A DNA stretch of 6,708 nt from BOG-938 sp048498155 (lineage in GTDB: Bacteria; Pseudomonadota; Alphaproteobacteria; Caulobacterales; Caulobacteraceae), in NCBI GenBank assembly GCA_048498155.1, contig JBEHYN010000072.1, positions 1 to 6,708 of the forward strand. The letters are read 5' to 3'. The position numbers were made by a program, and so were the translations under genes. Each line of letters opens with the position of its first letter. The stretch's first letter is position 1. Shown piece by piece: positions 1 through 5,318 of this stretch. The notes under the pieces are model-generated. The model was not told the origin of the DNA, searched no databases, and saw nothing but the letters and a program-made list of their open reading frames with translations.

Positions 1-154
1 GCCGTCGCGCCTGAATGAGGCAAGATATTCATGCTCCTCCCCGCCACCGCTGACGGTCGATCTTGGTTCTGCCCGGTAACTGACACCTGTCTCTCGAAGG
101 TTTCAACACGGCCTTTTTGCCTCCGCGCCCAAATCTCCCTAACCTCAGTGGGCC

Positions 155-769
155 ATGCATGAAGCCGTCCGCATTCTGCTGTTGTTCGCCCTGGCCGGGT
201 GCCTCGTCACCGTGGCCGGATCGGGCGCGGCCTGGTGGCTGGACGAGGAGCGGCGGCTGCGGCGTTACCTGCGAAAAGCCCTGGGTGCCCATCCGGAGTC
301 GGTGATCGTCGCGCCCGGACGCGGACGCGCCGCTGGGCTGAGCGTTGATGAAGGGCTGATCGCGGTTCTGTGGGACGGCGGGGTCAAGGGCCTGGTTTAT
401 CGCCTGCCGCAACTGGTCGGCGCCGAACTGATCCTGGACAATCAGGTGGCCGCCCGCGCCCACCGGGGAGAGCCGCGTCGCGCTCTCGACCAGTCGCCGA
501 ACGCGGCGCACCAGGTGGTCCTGCGGCTGGTGTTCGACAACCCGCGCGATCCGGATTTCGAGCTCGAGCTATGGCCGCCCGTAGACCTGGCCAAACGCGA
601 ACGCGCCACCGTGGGCGAAGCCATCGCCGCCTGCCGCCGCTGGATCTCCGGCGTCGAAGCTATCCTGCGCCAGCCGCCCCCCGAACCCCGTGTCGCCCAG
701 ACGCCGGAGGTGGAGGACGAGGAAGAGGAGCCGCCTTGGGATGATGAGGAGGATGACCCTCCGACCTAA
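155..769 (+). CDS. Hypothetical membrane-anchored protein with acidic C-terminal tail
   Basis: A 204-residue protein that I cannot assign to a named family. Residues 5-28 form a hydrophobic segment followed by a strongly basic stretch (ERRLRRYLRK, 32-41), which fits a single N-terminal membrane anchor with the rest in the cytoplasm. LAGC at 13-16 resembles a lipobox, but hydrophobic residues continue past the cysteine and the n-region is short, so a transmembrane anchor is more likely than a lipoprotein. Residues 45-140 look like a compact beta-rich domain (alternating hydrophobics such as GLVYRLPQLVGAELILD, then VVLRLVFDNP and FELELW). A PH-like fold is possible but is only inference. Residues 181-204 are a low-complexity tail with 13 Asp/Glu. 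No clear Shine-Dalgarno precedes the ATG. A weak TTTGCC/CTAACC pair (116-121, 139-144) would start RNA close to the ATG, so leaderless translation is possible. GC-rich codon use and continuous frame support a real gene. It converges on ilvD. Confidence 0.75.
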   Translation: MHEAVRILLLFALAGCLVTVAGSGAAWWLDEERRLRRYLRKALGAHPESVIVAPGRGRAAGLSVDEGLIAVLWDGGVKGLVYRLPQLVGAELILDNQVAARAHRGEPRRALDQSPNAAHQVVLRLVFDNPRDPDFELELWPPVDLAKRERATVGEAIAACRRWISGVEAILRQPPPEPRVAQTPEVEDEEEEPPWDDEEDDPPT

Positions 770-777
770 CCCCAAAT

Positions 778-810
778 CGTCATTCCAGGGCTTGTCCCTG
801 GAATCCAGGG
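778..810 (+). repeat. REP-like palindromic repeat, copy 1 (forward)
   Basis: A 33-base unit holding a perfect 9-bp stem (782-790 with 796-804) around the five-base loop CTTGT, preceded by CGTC and followed by CCAGGG. It starts nine bases after the stop codon of the hypothetical gene. No T-tract follows, so it is not a canonical intrinsic terminator. It pairs with an inverted copy at 871-903. The core GGGCTTGTCCC is the type of dispersed palindrome found between genes in alphaproteobacterial chromosomes, but copy number elsewhere in this genome cannot be seen here. Confidence 0.8.
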
Positions 811-870
811 ATCGGGCGCAATGCCGCCAGCCACCCTGGGCGAAAACCTTCCCACGGGTTACCGGCTGAG

Positions 871-903
871 CCTTGGACCCTCGGGACAAGCCCGAGGGTG
901 ACG
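871..903 (-). repeat. REP-like palindromic repeat, copy 2 (inverted)
   Basis: The inverted partner of the unit at 778-810. Read on the minus strand it matches copy 1 at 24 of 33 positions, with the same 9-bp stem length (877-885 with 891-899) and the same five-base loop (ACAAG on the plus strand). Eight of the nine differences form four compensated base pairs within the stem. A 60-base spacer (811-870) separates the copies, and copy 2 ends 28 bases before the stop codon of ilvD. The pair fills the gap between two convergent genes, where it could stabilise or terminate either transcript. That role is inferred from position only. Confidence 0.8.
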
Positions 904-931
904 AGGTTTTGTTGGCGAACTGGGGCGCGCC

Positions 932-2668
932 TTACAAATCCGCGTAGATGTGCGTCTCGCCTGCTGCGCCGGGCTGGGTCACCGCCCCCAGATAGGCGGG
1001 GCCGACCTGTTGGGCGAACTTCCAGATGGCGCCTGAGTTGTAGTTGGTCTTACGCGGCTCCCAGTGCTTCAGGCGCTGCTCCAGGATGATCGGATCGACC
1101 TCCAGCTCGATGATCCCTGCATCAGCGTCGATGGTGATCATGTCTCCGTCCTGGATCAGGGCGATCGGGCCGCCCACCTGGGCTTCAGGGCCCACGTGGC
1201 CGATGCACAGACCGCGCGTCGCGCCCGAAAAACGCCCGTCGGTGATTAGCGCGACCTTGTCGCTGATGCCCTGGCCATAGATGGCGGCGGTGGTCGATAG
1301 CATCTCGCGCATCCCGGGGCCGCCCTTGGGGCCCTCGTAGCGGATGACCAGCACGTCGCCTTCCTTGTAGTCACGCTTTTCCACAGCGGCGAAACAGGCG
1401 TCCTCGCCGTCAAATACCCGCGCCGGGCCGCGATGTTGTCTGTGGTTCAGGCCCGCGACCTTGACGATGGCGCCGTCCGGCGCGAGCGAACCGCTCAGGC
1501 CGACGACCCCGCCGGTGGGCGAAAGGGGATTGGACAGAGGACGGATCACGTCCTGGTCCGGGTTCCATTTCACGTCCTTCAGGTTCTCGGCCATGGTCTT
1601 GCCGGTGGCCGTCATCACGTCGCCGTGGATCAGGCCCGCGTCGAATAGGATCTTGAGAAGCATGGGCATGCCGCCCGCCTCGCCCATCTTCTTGGCCGGA
1701 TAACGCCCGCCGGGCATCAGATCGGCCAGATAGGGCGTGCGGCGCATGATCTCGCACACATCGCGCAGGGTGAAGCGCACGCCGCATTCGTTGGCCATGG
1801 CTGGCAGGTGCAGCCCGCCGTTGGTCGAGCCCCCGGTCGCGCCCACCACCACCGCTGCGTTCTCGAACGCCTTCAGGGTGCAGATATCGCGCGGCCGGAT
1901 GTTGCGCTCCAGCAGCGCCATCACCGCCTCGCCAGTGGCTTCCGCATAGCGGTCGCGGTCCAGATAGGGCGCGGGCAAGGCTGAAGACAGCGGCAGGGCC
2001 AGACCGATGGCCTCGGACACGCAGGCCATGGTGTTGGCGGTGTACTGACCGCCGCAGGCGCCGTCGCCGGGGCAGGCGTGTTGCTCCAGATCGCACAGCT
2101 CTTCGATGCTCATCAGGCCGGCCGATTGCTTGCCCACGCCCTCGAACACGTCCTGCACGGTCACGTCGCGGCCATGCCAACGACCAGGCAGGATCGAGCC
2201 GCCATAGATGAAGGCCGAGGGCACGTTTAGGCGCAGCATCGCCATCATCATGCCCGGTAGGGACTTGTCACAGCCGGCCACCCCGACCAGGGCGTCGTAG
2301 GCGTGGCCGCGCATGGTCAGCTCGACGGAGTCCGCGATCACCTCGCGGCTGACCAGGGAGGACTTCATGCCCTCATGGCCCATGGCGATGCCGTCGGTCA
2401 CGGTGATGGTGCAGAACTCGCGTGGCGTGCCGCCGGCCCGCTTGACCCCGACCGAGGCTGCGTGAGCCTGGCGCATCAGCGAGGTGTTGCACGGCGCCGC
2501 CTCGTTCCAGCAGGAGGCCACGCCCACCAGGGGCTGGTTAATCTCTTTCGAGCCCAGACCCATGGCGTAGAGATAGGACCGGTGCGGCGCGCGCTCGGGG
2601 CCTTCGGTCACATGGCGACTGGGCAGTTTGGACTTATCCCAGGTCCCGTCGGGCTTCTTGATGCTCAT
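932..2668 (-). CDS. ilvD: Dihydroxy-acid dehydratase (IlvD)
   Basis: This cytosolic iron-sulfur enzyme (578 aa, full length) dehydrates 2,3-dihydroxy-isovalerate and 2,3-dihydroxy-3-methylvalerate to the 2-keto acids that lead to valine, isoleucine, leucine and pantothenate. Family signatures are complete: NEAAPCN with Cys60, TVTDGIAMGHEGM with Asp92, GCDKSLPGM with Cys133 and Lys135 (the lysine that is carbamylated in the family), GDGACGGQYTANTMA with Cys205, RYEGPKGGPGM with Glu445, and ITDGRFSGATRG with the putative catalytic base Ser481. The three cysteines are the expected cluster ligands. The GACGGQYTANTMA motif favours true IlvD over sugar-acid dehydratases or Edd of the same superfamily. 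The start is supported by AAGGAG (2675-2680) six bases upstream of ATG. The gene lies downstream of the oxidoreductase gene on the same strand, but a hairpin repeat block separates them; I see no leader peptide or convincing promoter. Residues 408-413 (NHRQHR) are unusually polar for that position. Confidence 0.95.
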   Translation of the reverse strand: MSIKKPDGTWDKSKLPSRHVTEGPERAPHRSYLYAMGLGSKEINQPLVGVASCWNEAAPCNTSLMRQAHAASVGVKRAGGTPREFCTITVTDGIAMGHEGMKSSLVSREVIADSVELTMRGHAYDALVGVAGCDKSLPGMMMAMLRLNVPSAFIYGGSILPGRWHGRDVTVQDVFEGVGKQSAGLMSIEELCDLEQHACPGDGACGGQYTANTMACVSEAIGLALPLSSALPAPYLDRDRYAEATGEAVMALLERNIRPRDICTLKAFENAAVVVGATGGSTNGGLHLPAMANECGVRFTLRDVCEIMRRTPYLADLMPGGRYPAKKMGEAGGMPMLLKILFDAGLIHGDVMTATGKTMAENLKDVKWNPDQDVIRPLSNPLSPTGGVVGLSGSLAPDGAIVKVAGLNHRQHRGPARVFDGEDACFAAVEKRDYKEGDVLVIRYEGPKGGPGMREMLSTTAAIYGQGISDKVALITDGRFSGATRGLCIGHVGPEAQVGGPIALIQDGDMITIDADAGIIELEVDPIILEQRLKHWEPRKTNYNSGAIWKFAQQVGPAYLGAVTQPGAAGETHIYADL

Positions 2669-2724
2669 GACTTACTCCTTGGCGCCTGCGTTTAACGGCA
2701 AGCGAAGCGGAGGGAAAGACGCGC

Positions 2725-2780
2725 TTCTCCTCCCCTGCGCCAACGGGGGAGGGGGACCGCCTGAAAGGCGGTGGTGGGGG
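2725..2780 (+). repeat. Double-hairpin intergenic repeat, copy 1 (forward)
   Basis: A G/C-rich unit with two successive hairpins. The first has arms at about 2727-2737 and 2744-2754 (CTCC-type arm against GGGGAGGGG). The second is a perfect 7-bp stem, ACCGCCT (2756-2762) with AGGCGGT (2766-2772), closed by the triloop GAA. It is followed by a G-rich run. An inverted relative lies at 2797-2850. The whole block occupies most of the gap upstream of ilvD. It has no coding potential I would trust and no target-site duplication that I can see. Confidence 0.75.
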
Positions 2781-2796
2781 CCCGCTCCGCAGCTTG

Positions 2797-2850
2797 CCCC
2801 TTCCACCACGCTTCGCGTGGTCCCCCTTCCCCACTACGTGGGGCAGGAGA
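2797..2850 (-). repeat. Double-hairpin intergenic repeat, copy 2 (inverted)
   Basis: The inverted partner of 2725-2780. Read on the minus strand it has the same order: a TCTCCT start, a hairpin (2829-2834 with 2838-2843, six bp, three-base loop), the shared run GGGGGACC, and a second hairpin. That second hairpin is a perfect 7-bp stem (2805-2811 with 2815-2821) with the same GAA triloop on the minus strand. Compared with copy 1, three stem positions differ and all three are matched by the opposite arm. The unit ends five bases before the stop codon of the oxidoreductase gene, so RNA from that gene passes through both copies before reaching ilvD. Confidence 0.75.
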
Positions 2851-2855
2851 TATCG

Positions 2856-3773
2856 TCAGCCCGTGGCGGCGGCGTCGACATCCAGCGCTAGGGCGAGCGC
2901 ACGCGCCGCTTCGGCGCCGGTCACCAAGGGCCGGGCCGCATCCCCGCGCACCGCCGCGAGAAAAGCCTGCACGCTGGCGCCGAGCGGGTCCTTGCCGTCC
3001 GACGTTTCGGCGTAGTCGGGATCCAGGACGAACCCCGTCTCGTTGGAGAAGGTCTTGGCCATGAAATCCAGATCGACCACGCCGGAGGGATAGACGATCT
3101 TCATGGTGCGCTTGCGCCCATCGTCCAGGCGTGAGCCGTCCACCGTCAGCACCATGCCGTCGGCGAAGGCGACCTCGGTGAATATTTCGTCCAGGCAAGG
3201 CCCGTGAAGGGTACGGCCGGAGGCCTTGACCGAAATCGGCGCCGACGCGTTCAGCGCCAGCGCCAGGTCATAGTCGTGGATCATCATGTCCAGGCCGCAG
3301 GACACATCGGTTCCCCGCCCAGGATAGTAGGAGGAGCGCCGCACTGCCTCGATGCGCAACGGCGTCTCGGGCGCATCCAGCAGGCCCATGACGCGGAAGA
3401 TCGCGCGCTCCTGATGTCCGCAGGCGAGAACCAAGCCGCGCGCTTCGGCGAGCGCCACCAAGGCCTGGGCGTCGGCGACGGTCAGCGCGATGGGCTTTTC
3501 CACATAGACATGCACGCCGCGCTCCAGCGCCTTGACCGCCAGAGCCGCGTGGGCGCTGGCCGGGGCGGCGATGGTGACAACGTCCAGGCCGTCGAGAAAG
3601 GCGTCTGGGTCCGTGAAGGCGCGAGCGCCAAGCTTATTGGCCAGGACCCCGCCGCGCTCAGGGTCCGCATCCAGCACCCCGACCAAGGTCACGCCCGGTA
3701 GGGCCGCATATTTGTGGGCGTGGTATCCGCCGAAAACCCCGGCGCCGACCACGCCCGCGTTCAATTCTGTCAT
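2856..3773 (-). CDS. Gfo/Idh/MocA family NAD(P)-dependent oxidoreductase
   Basis: A 305-residue cytosolic dehydrogenase of the Gfo/Idh/MocA family, which oxidises or reduces a hydroxyl of a sugar, inositol or nucleotide-sugar. The N-terminal Rossmann domain starts at once with GVVGAGVFGGYH (7-18), and Asp35 ends the second strand, where it would contact the cofactor ribose. EKP at 92-94 carries the family's catalytic lysine (Lys93). GHQER (119-123) and DMMIHDYDL (162-170, with Asp162 and His166) fit the substrate-site motifs at the start of the C-terminal alpha/beta domain. The compact length and the GHxER plus D-x-M-I-H-D pattern resemble members acting on UDP-sugars, such as GnnA, but the substrate cannot be fixed from sequence. 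The start has no clear Shine-Dalgarno. A six-codon mini-frame (3790-3770) ends in TGA overlapping its ATG. It is divergent from the DUF429-like gene and lies 187 bp upstream of ilvD on the same strand. Confidence 0.9.
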   Translation of the reverse strand: MTELNAGVVGAGVFGGYHAHKYAALPGVTLVGVLDADPERGGVLANKLGARAFTDPDAFLDGLDVVTIAAPASAHAALAVKALERGVHVYVEKPIALTVADAQALVALAEARGLVLACGHQERAIFRVMGLLDAPETPLRIEAVRRSSYYPGRGTDVSCGLDMMIHDYDLALALNASAPISVKASGRTLHGPCLDEIFTEVAFADGMVLTVDGSRLDDGRKRTMKIVYPSGVVDLDFMAKTFSNETGFVLDPDYAETSDGKDPLGASVQAFLAAVRGDAARPLVTGAEAARALALALDVDAAATG

Positions 3774-3986
3774 GGCACAGCCAAGCTCATGTTGCGTCGC
3801 AGCGGAAAGTGTCTGGGGGCCGCTCGGGGCGCAAGACCCGTGCGATCACGAATTGCCTCGCATTGTTGCTGCCTTTTCGCGCTGGCGCGCTCGGAATTGC
3901 AGTCAATTTCTCGCGCGCCTGCCATTCAAGGCTTTCCGCACAGCAGCCGCATAGGATAGATGCGCGGTCCGCTGAAGGAGGCCGCC
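3774..3986. promoter_or_regulatory. Divergent intergenic control region
   Basis: These 213 bp separate the oxidoreductase gene (leftward) from the DUF429-like gene (rightward), so both promoters should lie here. It is locally richer in A/T than the genes. It holds an exact interrupted palindrome, AATTG-CAGT-CAATT (3895-3908), and a direct repeat GAATTGC at 3850-3856 and 3894-3900, 44 bases apart. A possible rightward pair is TTTCCG (3933-3938) and TAGGAT (3952-3957), but its 13-base spacer is short. I do not see a convincing sigma-70 promoter for either gene, so the call rests mainly on the gene layout. Confidence 0.45.
3974..3980 (+). promoter_or_regulatory. Shine-Dalgarno that sets the GTG start of the DUF429-like gene
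   Basis: GAAGGAG lies six bases before the in-frame GTG at 3987, an ideal spacing. The alternative in-frame ATG at 3960 would place this site inside the coding region and has no ribosome-binding sequence of its own. The site therefore favours the shorter protein, which also begins directly on the first beta-strand of the fold. Confidence 0.7.
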
Positions 3987-4874
3987 GTGGCCCGCTTGTT
4001 CAACGCCTATGTGATCGTCGACTGGAGCGCCGCCGCTAAGCCCGGCAGCGGCCCCGACAGCGTGCTGATCGGCGTGCTCAAACGCGACGTGCGTTTCCGG
4101 CTGGCCTTTGAGGCCTTCACCTTCGCCACCCGGGCGGAGGCGGAAAAGCGCCTCGTCCTGATCCTTAACGATCTCAAGAAACGCGGCGAGCGCGCCTTCG
4201 TCGGCTTTGACTTTCCCCTCGGCTTCCCGCGCGGTCTGGCCGCAGCCTTGAAGCTGACCGGCGAGCCGTGGCTGGCGGTGTGGGACTACCTGGACAAGAT
4301 GGTCAAGGACAAGGCCGACAACACCAACAACCGCTTCGGCGTCGGCGCGGAGATCAACCGGCGCACCACCGACGGGCCCTTCCCGTTCTGGGGCTGCCCG
4401 CCGCGCGACACCCTCACGACCTTGCAGCCCAAGCGGGTTCACGATCACGGCCCCGGCGACTTGCCCGAGTTCCGCCAGGCTGACCTGGCCGTGAAGGGGC
4501 CGTCGATCTGGAAGCTCTACTACGCCGGCGCCAGCGGACCTCAGGCTATCCTGGGCATTCCCTTGGTGCGGCGCCTGAAACGGACGCGCGGCGAAGCAGT
4601 CAAGATCTGGCCGTTCGAATCCGGCTGGAACGCCATCAGCGAGGCAGACCTGCAGGGCGTCGAGGTCGTCGCCGCCGAGGTCATGCTGGGCCTTGTGCCC
4701 GCCTCCCCCGCCCCGGGGGAAAGCAAGGAACAGGCGCCGGTGCGCGGCATGGCAGAACGCATCGCGCGCCTGGACGAAGCCGGCAAGCTGGGCGCCGCCT
4801 TCGCAGCGCCTAAGGACATGAGCGACGATCAGGTGCAGGCCGCCGCCGAAGAGGGCTGGATCCTCAACCTTTAG
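3987..4874 (+). CDS. DUF429-like RNase H-fold protein, function unknown
   Basis: A 295-residue soluble protein starting at GTG; an ATG at 3960 would add nine residues but lacks a ribosome-binding site. AYVIVDWSAA (7-16) with Asp12 reads as the first strand of an RNase H-like fold. FVGFDFPLGFP (71-81) with Asp75 matches the 'D-x-P-x-G-x-P' motif of DUF429-type predicted nucleases. VKIWPFESGW (205-214) with Glu211 and the late acidic pair Asp280-Asp281 stand where further metal-binding acids occur in such folds. The middle (110-185) is rich in conserved-looking polar and aromatic residues (NTNNRFG, PFWGCPP, SIWKLYYAG). No signal peptide or membrane segment is seen. Nuclease activity is inference, and homologues may carry vague names in databases. 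It faces the ModE-like gene, which it overlaps by 11 bp at the 3' ends, and is divergent from the oxidoreductase gene. Confidence 0.85.
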   Translation: MARLFNAYVIVDWSAAAKPGSGPDSVLIGVLKRDVRFRLAFEAFTFATRAEAEKRLVLILNDLKKRGERAFVGFDFPLGFPRGLAAALKLTGEPWLAVWDYLDKMVKDKADNTNNRFGVGAEINRRTTDGPFPFWGCPPRDTLTTLQPKRVHDHGPGDLPEFRQADLAVKGPSIWKLYYAGASGPQAILGIPLVRRLKRTRGEAVKIWPFESGWNAISEADLQGVEVVAAEVMLGLVPASPAPGESKEQAPVRGMAERIARLDEAGKLGAAFAAPKDMSDDQVQAAAEEGWILNL

Positions 4875-5259
4875 CTTCGCCGTTCGGGTGCTGGCTGGCC
4901 TGCGGGACCTGCCGCAGCTTGCCGGTCAGGGACTTCAGCGGCGCCTCGGATGCCTGCATCAAGCTGTCCTCAAGCGCGCGATAGGCCTTCAGCACCTCGG
5001 CCCCCAGGGCGGTCAAACGGGCGCCCTTGCCCTTACCGCCGCCGGCGGTGGTGTCCACTAGAGGCGTGGCCCAGCAACGGTTCATCGTGTCGACCAGCAG
5101 CCAGGAGCGGCGATAGCTCATGCCGAGGGCTCGCCCGGCCGCTGAAATGGAGCCTTCGCGGGCGATGGCCTCCAGCATGTCGGCCTTGCCCGGGCCCATG
5201 GCGAGTTCTTCGCCGCACAGGATCTGGGCCTTGACCTTCAAAGCGCCGATTGTAGGCAT
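4864..5259 (-). CDS. ModE-type winged-helix transcriptional regulator, DNA-binding domain only
   Basis: A 131-residue DNA-binding protein matching the N-terminal domain of ModE. GPGKADMLEAIAREGSISAAGRALGMSYRRSWLLVDTMN (22-60) contains the helix-turn-helix and recognition helix (SYRRSW). TTAGGGKGKGARLTALGAEVLKAYRALE (70-97) is the glycine-rich wing and the dimer helix. Full ModE is about 260 residues with molybdate-binding Mop domains; these are absent here, so molybdate sensing is not shown and the signal is unknown. I chose ATG at 5259 because GGAG (5269-5272) lies nine bases upstream and the family homology begins just after it. A TTG at 5295 in the same frame would add 12 residues without homology or a good ribosome-binding site. 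The gene is 59 bp downstream of the DAHP synthase gene on the same strand, with no terminator seen, so cotranscription is plausible. Its 3' end overlaps the convergent DUF429-like gene by 11 bp. Confidence 0.88.
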   Translation of the reverse strand: MPTIGALKVKAQILCGEELAMGPGKADMLEAIAREGSISAAGRALGMSYRRSWLLVDTMNRCWATPLVDTTAGGGKGKGARLTALGAEVLKAYRALEDSLMQASEAPLKSLTGKLRQVPQASQHPNGEAKG

Positions 5260-5318
5260 GGCTGACGTCTCCGCTCTGCGCCCATTAAAGGGCAAGGCGA
5301 GACCGCGACAAGCTTAGA

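Noticed and set aside
111..121. Small hairpin GGC-CTTTTT-GCC before the hypothetical gene as a terminator
   Set aside because: The stem is only three base pairs and the T-run is in the loop.
782..906. Rho-independent terminators at the REP-like hairpins
   Set aside because: The stems are strong, but no T-run follows either hairpin directly in either direction. The only T-run (907-910) lies seven bases beyond the second stem.
1410..2180. A 256-codon minus-strand frame inside ilvD
   Set aside because: It is an alternative frame of ilvD with Arg/Gly/Pro-rich translation typical of GC-rich shadow frames.
932..2668. Sugar-acid dehydratase or 6-phosphogluconate dehydratase instead of IlvD
   Set aside because: The sugar dehydrogenase-like neighbour made this worth considering, but the GACGGQYTANTMA and GCDKSLPGM motifs match true dihydroxy-acid dehydratase.
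2725..2850. CRISPR array or transposable element
   Set aside because: There are only two units, in inverted orientation, with no regular spacers, no transposase and no visible target duplication.
5260..5295. TTG start giving a 143-residue ModE-like protein
   Set aside because: The extra 12 residues have no family resemblance and no ribosome-binding sequence, while ATG at 5259 has GGAG nine bases upstream.
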